Source of the DNA: Biomphalaria glabrata
Lineage: Eukaryota > Mollusca > Gastropoda > Planorbidae
Direction: 5' to 3'
Assembly (NCBI RefSeq): GCF_947242115.1
Contig: NC_074711.1
Span: 61,974,056 to 62,038,055, forward strand
Length of the DNA stretch: 64,000 bases
A program made the translations under genes and the position numbers. The notes under the pieces were generated by a model, which worked only from the letters and a program-made list of their open reading frames with translations, had not been told where the DNA came from and did no database searches. Below, one piece after another: positions 1-10,779 of this stretch; the stretch's first letter is position 1, and every line of letters begins with the position of its first letter.

Positions 1-551
1 ACTTACTTTAACTTCAATAGTAAAACAGAGCAGAGATGTCTAGCAAATGTCATGAGTGCATAAGTGTTTTAAAACTACTACAGATTCAGTGTAGATCAGT
101 CAAAGTAGAAAGGAATTGTATTGGGTCCATAAAATGGCAGAAGTATTATATTATTTGTTCTGAGATTCTTTTCTTTTATAAGCACGACATACTGCTCACA
201 ATGATTGTTAGATGCTATTGTAATGAGACATACTTTTCCTGCAAGGCAAATGTGATTAATTGGAGAATTGATGCAAGAGGGGTGGTTGGTGTGGTACGTT
301 AGAGCTTTATGAATAAAATAACCCAAATGTTCATGAACAATTGTCCGCAGGTTTTCAGTCTTAGTTTAGATTACAAAAGAAATGACAAGATTCTAAAGAA
401 TTAATAAAATATAAACTGAATATATTTCTCAAATCACTTCAATCTACTTTTCTCGTCATTTTAAAATATTCTCGCGTATTTTTTTTGTCTCCCTTTTTTC
501 TTTTTTTTTTTTTTTAGCTTTTCTACACTTTCAACCCTGAACTTTTAACAC

Positions 552-587
<36 letters not shown>

Positions 588-962
588 GAGGAGAGAGAGG
601 GGGGGAGAGAGATGCCATAATGATACAAATTTAACGTAGGGGATATTTTTCCCCTCTTTAAAGTCATAAAATCAAGTCACTGTGAAACTAGATTTCGGTT
701 ATACGGGGATGGAGAGATAGAACCTTTCCTCTCCCATGCAGCCACGTCCATGATTATGTATAAACGGAAGTTAACGTCATTACCCATCTTCCTCTCACCT
801 AAACTGGAGTCAATTCGGAACATGCAAGAACGAAGTGGTGATTTAATTTGGGCTCCAGGACATTGGGATGGGCTAGTCTCACGCCCGTTCGGCCCGCTTC
901 AAGAGCAAGTCACAATTAGTTGGAAAATTTCTTAGCACTCCAGAAGTCATTTCAGTCGGTGG
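1..962. other. No gene seen
   Basis: AT-rich DNA with poly-T and AG runs. I see no credible exon, and no second copy of a Gly/Tyr-rich exon for the 1.4 kb gene. Confidence 0.6.
552..612. repeat. AG microsatellite
   Basis: Impure (AG)n run ending in a short poly-G. Confidence 0.9.
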
Positions 963-1120
963 CGTCCAGTGGTGAGAGTCCAGTGGTGAGAACCTAGTGG
1001 TGAGAGTCTAGTGATGAGAGTCCAGTGGTGAGAGTCCAGTGGAGAGAGTCTAGTGGTGAGAGTCTAATGGTGAGAGTCTAATGGTGAGAGTCCAGTGGAC
1101 AGAGTCTAGTGGTGAGAGTG
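963..1120. repeat. 14-bp minisatellite
   Basis: About eleven degenerate copies of agagtctagtggtg, with variants (ccagtggtg, ctaatggtg, ccagtggac). It lies just downstream, in minus orientation, of the candidate mature exon of the 1.4 kb secreted-peptide gene. Confidence 0.85.
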
Positions 1121-1174
1121 TTGTTCCTGAGGATATCATGCATGGAGTCTTGCACATTCCAGACTGTTCACACA

Positions 1175-1491
1175 CTAAAGAAAGCATTGCCCAGAGCAGA
1201 TCGTTTGGGATGCAAGATTTGTACAGTATCTAATGAGTCTAAACAGGTACATAATATGAGATCCTGAAACAAGTTAGATATAGCTTCGATTATCATAGAA
1301 GGCCTTCATTACAACCCCACTGCAGGTAAACGTTGAAGACTTTTATAACATTTTGTACCTAAAATCAAGGTAGCCTACTACACATAAAGCTAAAGAATTA
1401 TGAGAAACCAAAAAGAAAACCTACCTAGAGCTGTGATCACGTATATACAGTGAAGAATCAAGACAATGACTGAAACTAAGGTTGAGGTCAT
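1175..1491 (-). CDS. Probable paralogue of the 9.6 kb secreted-peptide gene (candidate 52 aa)
   Basis: Exon 1491-1425 encodes MTSTLVSVIVLILHC then IYVITAL. It is the same length and phase as the signal exon at 9904-9838 and shares the block VLILHCIYVI. Its donor is GTAGGT, and the exon begins at 1527 after a TTGCAG acceptor, so a 5' leader is present as in the other copy. The most plausible next exon is 1263-1175. It has a branch-like ctaac and TTTCAG acceptor and keeps the frame, encoding GSHIMYLFRLIRYCTN, then a Cys-containing tail ending SGQCFL and a stop. The intron would be 161 nt, against 158 nt in the other copy. The mature part has three cysteines and no resemblance to the Gly/Tyr peptide. 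The signal exon is well supported; the second exon is inferred, and a decayed copy remains possible. Confidence 0.5.
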
Positions 1492-1555
1492 GGTGGAACT
1501 GTTTCTTCTCAACTTGAAGACTTTCACCTGCAAGAATTGCGAGAAAAAAAATGAG

Positions 1556-1662
1556 ACACAAAAAGTTAAACTAGGGCAACTCACCAATATAAAAAAAGTT
1601 AGACTAGGGCAACTCACCAATATACAAAAAGTTAAACTAGGGCAACTCACCAATATACAAAT
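1556..1662. repeat. 30-bp tandem repeat, about 3.5 copies
   Basis: The unit starts aaaaagttaaactagggcaa and continues ctcaccaata. It abuts the acceptor side of the signal exon of the 1.4 kb gene, in its putative intron 1. Confidence 0.85.
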
Positions 1663-1778
1663 AGGCTTATCAATAGACATAGTGCATGAACATTAAATAA
1701 TCAAGTGTTTGTAGGTCCTCATTTTGTTTGGTTTAGCTGATTTTAAAGATTTTAACTTTACTATTTAGTCCCATTAGT

Positions 1779-2125
1779 CAGGTCCGGATTCAAAGTTTAG
1801 CAGGCGGGGGGCTACTGCCCCAGAGGACTCCACAAGAGAAGGGCCTTCACAATATATATTTTTGAGATATGTAGACTATACCTGGTCACTATTTTCAGTC
1901 AGAATACTTTAAATTAGTTTAAATCGTACAAATTGCAACACTGTCGTGGTTATGAAGTGTCCGCTGATATTGGACTGCTCGTAATGTGCAGCTCATGCTC
2001 TAGGACAGTACGACATTCCTGGGCCTTTAGTATTATAAGTGGATTTGTATTACAAGTTTCGAAAAAGTGTAGCAGTCTCTACAAAACTTCTGCCCCGGGG
2101 CCCCACATGCTTAAATCCAGCCCTG
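1779..2125. mobile_element. hAT-type MITE with 8-bp target duplication
   Basis: The left end caggtccggattcaaag and the reverse complement of the right end (cagggctggatttaagc) form imperfect terminal inverted repeats. The flanks ccattagt (1771-1778) and ccagtagt (2126-2133) match at 7 of 8 positions, the length expected for hAT. It is 347 bp and has no transposase. It sits between the promoter and the signal exon of the 1.4 kb gene, probably in its first intron. Confidence 0.75.
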
Positions 2126-2462
2126 CCAGTAGTTCCCCTTTAATGTTATTTTTTATATATTAAAACACCAGCTAAGCCTAAGTTGTTCCGGTTTTAAAAC
2201 ATCTCCAGAGATGAAGGTCATAACATCGTAACGGAAATGTCGAAATCGAAATTTCTAAGCGCAAACCATAAAGTAATTATTAAATTAAATTAAACTAAGC
2301 TATATTAACTTAAATTATATTATAATTTGTTTTAATCTAACACTTTTTTGTTACATAAAAAAAGATTTAAAACTCAGTAGATGACCTAGCGGGTATACGT
2401 ACTCAGTATCCGTGAGTCAAGGCTGTTATCAGGTCTGCTCTCTAATGGTTTAAACTTGCAGC

Positions 2463-2560
2463 TTATATAAGAAGCGGACGAAGACGTCAAACGCCCTTCA
2501 GATGAACATATTCAATTAATACTGGTGTCCTCAGGGCGTGGCACGCGCTGGCCTAACCTG
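2463..2560 (-). promoter_or_regulatory. TATA box and conserved promoter block, copy A
   Basis: The TATA element is at 2463-2470 (ttatataagc on the minus strand). The 20-bp block gggcgtggcacgcgctggcc is at about 2535-2554, and between them are matching pieces (acgaagaygtca and ttcaattaat). The layout and spacing repeat those at 10718-10815, so this is taken as the promoter of the 1.4 kb paralogue. Confidence 0.5.
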
Positions 2561-2807
2561 GATCGTGACGCTTTGCGTATTGTGTTGTTTAGAAAATAAT
2601 CATCAATCTCCAAATTCAACGGATTGGTGGAAGAAATAAATGTGCTTCTAAACGTTTCACTTTTATCAAACGTGTTGTTTTTGTTTTCACATGATTTACT
2701 TTGAATGACCCTTTTTCTATTTACCATGTACCAGTAGAAGTAGTGCTTGTTTATAAGAGCTGGTAAACGTTGGATTAATAGTAAAGGTAATTAAATAAAG
2801 GAACCCC

Positions 2808-3030
2808 TTTTAGACCTTGCGCTCAATGTGGGCATCTGATGTTATGCTCATTTGATTTTACAGTGACGATTAACAAGTGTGTCTAGTGGCCAGCACAACG
2901 ACCAACCGCACTTACTTTCCCCAACGTAGGTATTTGGGTGAAGTCAGGGTAGTCCTAAAAAAAAAATACAGGAATTTGAACTCTTGACCCTAATGTCAGA
3001 AGCCAAACGCTTTACCACTCAGCCACAATA
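2808..3030 (-). mobile_element. tRNA-derived SINE, family 1 (diverged)
   Basis: In reverse complement the head reads gtggctgagtggtaaagcg. The body has the gtggccagcacaacgaccaa signature of the family, and the other end reads ccttttagaccttg. Confidence 0.75.
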
Positions 3031-3150
3031 ATCATTATATCATTTTGTTTTCATTTTTGTAAATATTGTCTCGGAATACGAGCCTTTGTTTTATGTTAGT
3101 AGAAAATTTCATTGGAGAAAATATTTGTTTATTCGTATCATGAATACTGT

Positions 3151-3540
3151 TGGGGCAAATTATATGATGGATTTGTATGTTGGGGCAAATTATATGATGG
3201 ATTTGTATGTTGGGGCAAATTATATGATGGATTTGTATGTTGGGGCAAATTATATGATGGATTTGTATGTTGGGGCAAATTATATGATGGATTTGTATGT
3301 TGGGGCAAATTATATGATGGATTTGTATGTTGGGGCAAATTATATGATGGATTTGTATGTTGGGGCAAATTATATGATGGATTTGTATGTTGGGGCAAAT
3401 TATATGATGGATTTGTATGTTGGGGCAAATTATATGATGGATTTGTATGTTGGGGCAAATTATATGATGGATTTGTATGTTGGGGCAAATTATATGATGG
3501 ATTTGTATGTTGGGGCAAATTATATGATGGATTTGTATGT
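3151..3540. repeat. 30-bp minisatellite, 13 identical copies
   Basis: The unit begins tggggcaaattatatgatgg and ends atttgtatgt. All thirteen copies read identical, so the array is young or well homogenised. It carries long stop-free frames on both strands that are by-products of the 30-bp period. Confidence 0.97.
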
Positions 3541-3570
3541 TGGAGACACATTTCTTTTTGGACTACACAG

Positions 3571-4490
3571 AGACTGCTGATGACAGAGAGACTGCAGATG
3601 GCAGAGAGACTGCTGATGGCAGAGAGACTGCAGATGGCAGAGAGACTGCAGATGGCAGAGAGACTGCTGATGGCAGAGAGACTGCAGATGGCAGAGAGAC
3701 TGCAGATGGCAGAGAGACTGCTGATGACAGAGAGACTGCAGATGGCAGAGAGACTGCAGATGGCAGAGAGACTGCTGATGACAGAGAGACTGCAGATGGC
3801 AGAGAGACTGCAGATGGCAGAGAGACTGCTGATGACAGAGAGACTGCTGATGGCAGAGAGACTGCAGATGGCAGAGAGACTGCTGATGACAGAGAGACTG
3901 CTGATGACAGAGAGACTGCAGATGGCAGAGAGACTGCTGATGGCAGAGAGACTGCAGATGGCAGAGAGACTGCTGATGGCAGAGAGACTGCTGATGACAG
4001 AGAGACTGCAGATGGCAGAGAGACTGCTGATGGCAGAGAGACTGCAGATGGCAGAGAGACTGCAGATGGCAGAGAGACTGCTGATGGCAGAGAGACTGCA
4101 GATGGCAGAGAGACTGCAGATGGCAGAGAGACTGCTGATGACAGAGAGACTGCAGATGGCAGAGAGACTGCAGATGGCAGAGAGACTGCTGATGACAGAG
4201 AGACTGCAGATGGCAGAGAGACTGCAGATGGCAGAGAGACTGCTGATGACAGAGAGACTGCTGATGGCAGAGAGACTGCAGATGGCAGAGAGACTGCTGA
4301 TGACAGAGAGACTGCTGATGACAGAGAGACTGCAGATGGCAGAGAGACTGCTGATGGCAGAGAGACTGCAGATGGCAGAGAGACTGCTGATGGCAGAGAG
4401 ACTGCAGATGGCAGAGAGACTGCAGATGGCAGAGAGACTGCAGATGGCAGAGAGAATGCAGATGGCAGAGAGAATGCAGAGGAGTGCAAA
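3571..4490. repeat. 18-bp minisatellite, about 51 copies, with higher-order duplication
   Basis: The unit is agactgcagatggcagag, with variants gctgatggc and gctgatgac. The order of variants over 23 units (3571-3984) repeats exactly in the next 23 units (3985-4398), a 414-bp higher-order duplication. Because 18 is a multiple of three, stop-free frames of up to 536 codons appear; these are not genes. Confidence 0.97.
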
Positions 4491-5059
4491 AGGATGGCAG
4501 AGAAAGAGAGAGAGAGAGAGAGGGAGAGAGAGAGAAGATAAAGCGCTAAGGGAGAGCAAGGAGTGCACATGTAAAAAAAAATATATTCCATTTAAGATTA
4601 TATACTCAGGTAGCTCTATCGAAAATATACAAATCATTACAAAGATTTTTTTTCTGTTTTGCAATGTTTTAATTAAAAAGAATTTTTTCCTTGCCCCAAA
4701 AAAAAAAAAATTAACACAATAGTCTACACATGTCAAGTAAGTTAAATAAATTTAAAATTAAAATATTAGTTTTAATTAACAATGCAATAAGTATAAGTTT
4801 AACCTTGAAATGTAACGGCTTTTCTGGGATAATTCATAGCTATTCAGGATAATTGATCGAGATGCTATAAAAAGATATGGTCTGCTTATCAATTATCCTA
4901 TGTCCACGGACAATATATAACATCTAATTTTAGTTCACCAGTATACAGTGTTGAACGTCTGGCTTGATACATCGGACGCGGTTATATTTCTCATGTTGGT
5001 TTGTTCAATGTTTTGTGAATTTTGTGACGACTTGAAATCTTCAGATGTTCATTCAGACA

Positions 5060-5195
5060 AGAACATTTTACATCCTAGGCCATACCTCCCGCAGGACAGC
5101 TGGGGATCACAACTGGTGGGGTTCGAACTCTGGTCGAGCGTGACGAAAGTCCGAACCGTGCACAACTCGGCCAAGCAGCCATCCGTGTGTCTGTC
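5060..5195 (-). mobile_element. tRNA-like SINE, family 2
   Basis: The plus strand reads cctcccgcaggacagctggg and ggggttcgaactctggtcga, then cgtgcacaactcggccaagc. In reverse complement this gives a B-box-like gagttcgaacccc. Related pieces occur near 5645 and 11320. Confidence 0.55.
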
Positions 5196-5243
5196 AAAAG
5201 TTCGACTGATGACGATGAAGTGGAAGAACTCGGTTCACAAGAA

Positions 5244-5298
5244 GTGTGTGTGTGTGTGTGTGTGTGCGTGTGTGTGCGTGTGTGTGTGTGCGTGTGTA
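5244..5298. repeat. GT microsatellite
   Basis: (GT)n with occasional gc interruptions; a second (GT)n run lies at about 5605-5650. Confidence 0.9.
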
Positions 5299-5639
5299 TG
5301 AGACGAGGTCATTATCCATTTGGACTCTTTACAAAATAAACGCATTAAGTAAATAATTAATTCAACATCGAATCCAGAATTCTGTAGTAGATATTGTAAG
5401 AAATCGTTCTTCAATGAATGGTTTGTACTATGCTGCGTGGTAACATCAAGCCCAGACGTATTTAATATAGCACATTAACCTTCATCTCATGGTCCGGGTC
5501 TACCTCGTATCTTTTGCAGAGATTTTATAAAGTTCCCTTCATTTAACATCACTCTCAATACGTCTGCTTTGCAGCAACCACCCGTAAGGGAGATATAGAG
5601 ATCGTGTGTGTGTGTGTGTTTTGTGTGTGTATGTGTGTG

Positions 5640-5740
5640 TGCGTGCGTGCGCTCTGGACTGTCGTTCGATGGTCTCGTTGGTCCAAGATTCGAATCCTAC
5701 CCGCCGCCACCCACTCAATGTGCGCTTGGTATGACAGTAA
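5640..5740 (+). mobile_element. tRNA-like SINE, family 2
   Basis: gcgctctggactgtcgttcg, atggtctcgttggtccaaga and ttcgaatcctacccgccgcc form a tRNA-like head. The same phrases recur at 11318-11412. Confidence 0.6.
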
Positions 5741-6629
5741 GGCCCATAAAACATTTTAGAATTTCTTGTCAAAGGGGACACTGGCTGTTGCGATTGACAT
5801 TCGCCTAACCTTTTTTTTTAAAGATATTTTATAGATTTTCCAGCGCAATTGTAAAATAGCTTACCAGCTAACATGTAGAAATGCAATACGTTAAGAGCTT
5901 AGTATGATTAATTAGTTGCATAGTACGATTCCATATACATGTTGCCATTGGTGTGTATGTGTGTGTGTGTGTTCAGTTTTTGATGCATTATCATAAAGGA
6001 TGCAATTTTATAATAGCACTTTAGAACAAGGTTACAAAGACAGTTTGTGTGGAAACACAAACTCAAAATCGGCCTCCGAAGAGTTCCACCCAGACAGGTA
6101 AAAAGGCAGGTTTCAATATTTTCAGAAAGAATGGAGAAGAATGGAAAAAAAAAGATTGACAGATCCTGTGTCCAGCAGACCAAGGGATAGGGTGAAAGTG
6201 AAGTTAGATGTGAACCTGGCCTAACTGACGTCTTATAATGATTGCCAAATTTGTTTAATTGTATGTATTGATGATCTAATTGTTTTGCAAAGGGTCAATG
6301 TCTTATTTAAAGTATCAAGAAAAAAATACATTTCCGTAAAAAAAAATCCGTTAGCTAAGTGTGTCTTCAGTGTGTGGTCACTCTAAAGTTTACCTGATAA
6401 TATGAAAAAATACTTATTAATTGTTGTTGTAAAGTATATTCCACTTACATGGATATTAAATAGATTTTTTCTCTTTAAAAAAATAAAAAAAAAATTTTTG
6501 TAAATGTAATAGTTAGTATGACAGAACTTAGTAGTGAATCTAAGACTGTTCATTGAGGTAGATATAGTAAAACTGAGATTACTGTTATAGGGACCAATCT
6601 AGAGCCATTTATTATTACATTTTGTTCTC

Positions 6630-6960
6630 TCCCTTCCAGAAAATCCTAAATCTATTGATGCAATGAACCAGGAATGCCAAAACATTTTTAATCTAGCTGG
6701 AATACCATCAGGTCCAGATGATTTATTCGATTTAATGTTTGCTAACAGTTTTTGAATTCCCTTTTCTTGTACATCTATATCTCCTGTGTTGTTTCAAACT
6801 AAGTGATATGTCTTTGTTTTCTAGGTATAGTATTTAAACTATTTATGTAGGAGTTTAGCTTTAGTTTCATTCTCATTATGAGTTAAGTTATCTTCTCGTT
6901 TGTATGGTACTACTCCCATTGTTTCCGTTTTCTTAGATTCAATGTAGGAGCTTAGGTTGT
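6630..6960 (-). pseudogene. LINE reverse transcriptase N-terminal fragment (CR1/L2/Jockey type)
   Basis: The minus strand includes IQKLLANIKSNKSSGPDGIP then ARLKMFWH, the characteristic start of LINE reverse transcriptase. Upstream on that strand is SYIESKKTETMGVVPYK. Interrupted by stops and frame changes; only a remnant. Confidence 0.65.
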
Positions 6961-7136
6961 TATTGCCATAGACATGACATTGTTTATGTATTCACTCTGC
7001 AGTTGTTTGCTTACTTCTAGGGTTAGGTCTTTAGTCTTCATAGACGTTTATAATCTCTGGTGCCATATTGGTCAGGGGCGTGTAACATGTGCGTATGTGT
7101 GGATTATTTTTATATGTGTGTGCGTTATATGTGCCT

Positions 7137-7240
7137 GTTATTGTTTGCTTGTTCTGTTATATCTACGTTCATTATATGTGTGCATGTTATTGTTTGCTTG
7201 TTCTGTTATATCTACGTTCATTATATGTGTGCATGTTATT
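7137..7240. repeat. 49-bp direct duplication
   Basis: Two copies of the segment starting gttattgtttgcttgttctg and ending atgtgtgcat. Confidence 0.85.
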
Positions 7241-8509
7241 TATTGTACGCCGTAGATGTGTGCACAAGTCTCTATAGATTTCTGTGAATTAAATTGCCAT
7301 TGTATAAGAACAATAACTGAAGAGAAGAGCAATAATATCTTACTATCATACTTACACATTGTAATGGCAAGTCTTGAGAGAGATAGTTAAAACAATGAAT
7401 GTGTGAATGTATGTAGAAGATTTCGTTAATAAATTCATCCAATTTTATACTGTTCAGGCCAAACTTTGACAACTAAACTATTGGAGTTTGTTTGTTTTTT
7501 CATCCATTTTTTGTTCTTCGTGGATATTTGGTCATGTCATGTTATTCCATTTGTGTTGATGGAATCTTGTTAATAAGTTCCATATGTAACAACCACGAAA
7601 AGTAGGTCAGGAAAGCGTAGTGTATTACTTAGGCTGTCATGTTGTACAATCTTCAGTGAGGGTTCCTTTAACAACTATAAGAAATACCCCCTCCCATAAT
7701 GTTTATTACGTTGTAACAAGCACAGCTGTGTGGCATATAGTAGTAACACATGAAACTGCTTGGACTTATCAAGTGAAACCGACGAGAAGGTTCAAGAAAA
7801 ACTAAAGCAAACGTTTATCTCAAGTGACGTCAGTATAAGTAAACAAAATATGGGCAACATTTGACCTTGTCTTGTATGCTTATTTCTGTTTTTTTCAAAC
7901 AGCAACCTGTTTAATAAGTCAGGGACACGACTTCCTAGGGGGTTGTGGGGGATAACATGACAAGTGGGGTATTCCTCTAAATGCTCTAAAGCTGCTTCAT
8001 CAAACTGGTAAAGAGAGTTAGTGCTACCTACACAAATTCGTAGGTGCCCTTGCGGGTCAGTGGTACTCACACATTATTCTAAAAAATTAAAATTAGAATA
8101 TTGTAAGGCATAGGAATACGCAGACTTGGCAGCCACCTCCGATTGGTGGGGGGCCTCTGACAGGACTCATAACAATTTTTTTAGAGAAGAAAAAGTGAAA
8201 TGTATGCCCAGTCTTATTATTGGAGTAACTGGCCAGTGACTAGGTTTGAATTCAATTGCCTAATTTTACTACTTGTTCAGTTTTATTTTTATTTATTTTT
8301 CTATTATAGTTTGGGCTACGGGCCACCAAATTCATTTCGCCTAGGGCCACCAAATATCTTAGGCCAGCCTACTATAAGTATCAATGCAATCTTGAAACAA
8401 GTATACTTGTCTCAATGTTAATATTTTAAAAAATGTGTTGATAAATATTGTCGTAGAGAGCTGGGTCATGGGTTTCTTGTATTGCATGGGGCTTAACATT
8501 TTTTTTTAT

Positions 8510-8578
8510 TTTTACTTAGAATGGTTTCTGGTTTTACTTAAAATGGTTTCTGGTTTTTACTTAGAATGGTTTCTGGTT
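8510..8578. repeat. 24-bp tandem repeat, 3 copies
   Basis: Three copies of ttttacttagaatggtttct plus gg and a variable T number, with one variant (aaaatgg). Confidence 0.8.
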
Positions 8579-9569
8579 GAGTGATGTCCACTGTGCTGGG
8601 CTCAAATCTCCTCGTTAGATTTGTTGAAGAAAAAAAAAAAGGATGAACAATTCTATTCCTTTCTTGAAGCCTGTTGGCTTCCTACGTCACTCTGTTGTAT
8701 TGAGTTTTCATTCGAGAGTTGATAACTAAAATCTATTTTAATAATACGAATGTCTCGAGTCAGACGATTAATACATGGAGCAGTAAGTCTGTCATCTCTG
8801 CAGACATGACCTAGATTCACATGTCACACTGACACAGACAAAAAGGTAAAACCAAACAAGACAAAAGTAAGCAAAATAAAAGATTCAAATTTGATTTCTA
8901 TTGAGCTTTATTACTCATTTAGATTAGTCATTTATAATATTCGTTCATTCAAGTAGAATTAACCAAGATAGATATTTGATACAAATGTTTTTAAACAGAG
9001 TACTTGAGCGCATTAGTGTGAGCAATAGGATAATTAGTAAATAAAAGTGTGTACAACAAGACTCATTTGAAGCAAGCATTACCCAATAAACAACCATTCA
9101 TGCACCTGAAGAAGTTTGTACCGAATGATTGTTCCATATAAATAAATAGTAAATACAAACACTTTCTTATTTTTCGAAAAGCTACGAATCAATAAAGTTT
9201 ACATTTTACAGAAGCCCATATGACTTTTTATATACAAAATACTAATGGGCGAAAAAATACATTTATACATAATACTAGGTCATAAATTAGAAAAAAAAAG
9301 TAAATTTTAAACAGAAATATTTTTTACAAGAAAAAAAAAGCAGATTTAAATATAATGTCCTTTTAGAGATAATCAAGTCAGGACATACAAATGAAGTAGA
9401 TGGCATATAAAATTAGACGAGTAGTCGATTATTTATAAGAACACACACTTATACTATAGACCTGCTATATGTAAACCTGAATAAGGGAAGAAATCACATT
9501 CCAGAAGTACAATAGGAAACAACGTGTTATAAGAAACATTACTGGACAGAGTTGTACTTTGTTATACTT

Positions 9570-9904
9570 TTAGGGAAGGTCGTAGCCACCATAGCCCCCG
9601 TATCTCATTGGGTAACCTCCGTACAGACCTCCATAGCCGTCTAGGTCACGCTGGTAGTAGCCGTCCTGACCGTACCTGTCTGGAATGAGATAATAAAAAT
9701 GGAATAAAGAAAACAATGCCGGCTCCACATAATAATGTAGACTATCCTTTAAATACAGAAGATAATAATAGACTGGCAGGAAGGTATATGGGAAAAAAGG
9801 TATAAACGTATATCTGATTATCTGATGGACTACTTACCCAAGGCTGATATCACGTAGATACAGTGAAGAATCAAAACGACCAAGGCAATGAAATTGTAAG
9901 ACAT
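9570..9904 (-). CDS. Small secreted Gly/Tyr-rich peptide, 58 aa
   Basis: Two coding exons: 9904-9838 (22 codons plus one base) and 9679-9570, with a GTAAGT donor and a TTCCAG acceptor preceded by a pyrimidine-rich tract. The junction codon is GAC. The first exon encodes a classic signal peptide (MSYNFIALVVLILHC, then IYVISAL). The second encodes a short mature peptide of YGQDGYYQR, then repeated GGY/YGG units (GYGGLYGGYPMRYGGYGGY), ending DLP. There is no cysteine in the mature part. A 5' untranslated exon probably ends at 10637 (GTAAGT donor), with its acceptor at 9942, downstream of a TATA box near 10720. An AATAAA on the minus strand at 8907-8912 may end the transcript. GGY-rich secreted peptides include nematode epidermal antimicrobial peptides, mucus proteins and shell-matrix proteins; I cannot choose between these roles. 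Confidence 0.72.
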
Positions 9905-10107
9905 GGTTCAGTGAATTCTTTCAAACGTCCAAGAGTTTCTCCTGCATGGACAAATAGAAATCTGTCTTGATATTTGAAGATTTGAACGACATAAACAAAT
10001 GCTTACCCGTGTTGGTATTTAAATTACTAGACTACAAGTAGGTCTGCTACAAGTTTTTGTCATTTTATCATCGTCTTTTCCAATGAAAAGATATATGCAT
10101 CATCAAG

Positions 10108-10349
10108 CTTGGAGGTGCGCTGGCTGAGCGGTAAAGCGCTTGGATTCTGAACTGGGGGTCCCGGTTCGAATCCTGGTGAAGACTGGGATTTTTTATTTCG
10201 GGACCTTCGGGCGCCTCTGAGTCCACCCAGTTCTAATGGGTACCTGACACTAGTTGGGGAAAGTAATGGCGGTTGGTCGTTGTGCTGGCCACATGACACC
10301 CTTTACATCATCTGCCCTATAGACCACAAGGTCTGAAAGGGGAACTTTT
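10108..10349 (+). mobile_element. tRNA-derived SINE, family 1 (best copy)
   Basis: The head carries pol III promoter boxes: A-box-like ggctgagcggtaa and B-box ggttcgaatcc. The conserved body follows (gagtccacccagttctaatg, ggtacctgac, ttgtgctggccacatgacac, atcatctgccctatagacca), ending near aaggtctgaaagggg. It lies between the untranslated exon and the signal exon of the secreted-peptide gene. Confidence 0.9.
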
Positions 10350-10717
10350 TTTTTTATCATCAAGCTTAGGAAATAAACATTACTGTACATAAAAGACCTG
10401 AAGCCTGCATCTTTTAAAGTTGCAAGGATACTAAAATAAAATACAAAAGAAATATAAATAAAATGAAAATTGTATAACTACTTCATGTATTCTTTCATTG
10501 AAGTCATGCTAATAAAAGCAGTCAGCAATAATAATAAATCTATTAGTTATAGAAGGAAGATATCATAACTAATCTTTAAGATCCATAAATTCAAAAGCAA
10601 AATGGAAAATTGAAAAAGTTCAGTAAGTCAACTTACTTTTACAAAATTCTTCAGTCAATGCTGCGACCAGGTTTCAAGGGCTGCAGTCAAGTGGCTAGCA
10701 CCAAGCTCAACGTTCCA

Positions 10718-10727
10718 GCTTATATAA
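10718..10727 (-). promoter_or_regulatory. TATA box of the Gly/Tyr-rich peptide gene
   Basis: On the minus strand the sequence reads ttattatataagctgg, with tatataa as a strong TATA element. It lies about 80 bp upstream of the untranslated exon whose donor is at 10637/10636. The same TATA context (ttatataagctg) occurs in the copy at 2463-2470. Confidence 0.6.
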
Positions 10728-10779
10728 TAAGTTGACGAAGATGTCAGGTGTCTTTGGGAACAACAATTTCAATTAATGA

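Larger units (their letters stand above)
5740..8906. other. Intergenic DNA, mostly unassigned
   Basis: Apart from the LINE fragment at 6630-6960 and short duplications, no gene is seen. Around 8310-8385 the phrases gggctacgggccaccaaa and ctagggccaccaaatatc resemble hAT ends, but no target duplication was found. A 92-codon minus frame at 7792-8070 has no recognisable product. Confidence 0.5.

Noticed and set aside
3151-3540. Regular 30-bp repeats considered as a CRISPR array
   Set aside because: Units are head-to-tail with no unique spacers, and the genome is eukaryotic.
3112-4722. Stop-free frames of 334-536 codons on both strands
   Set aside because: They run through 30-bp and 18-bp tandem arrays whose periods are multiples of three. 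All frames are open for that reason, and there is no start context, splice or domain evidence.
7792-8070. 92-codon minus-strand frame (DPQGHLRICVGSTNSLYQFD)
   Set aside because: Composition is ordinary, but I found no partner exon, domain or conservation cue. It could be an old repeat.
10108-10349. tRNA gene at the A/B-box sequence
   Set aside because: The head is tRNA-like, but it continues into a SINE body found at several other places, and I could not fold a complete cloverleaf with a proper acceptor stem.
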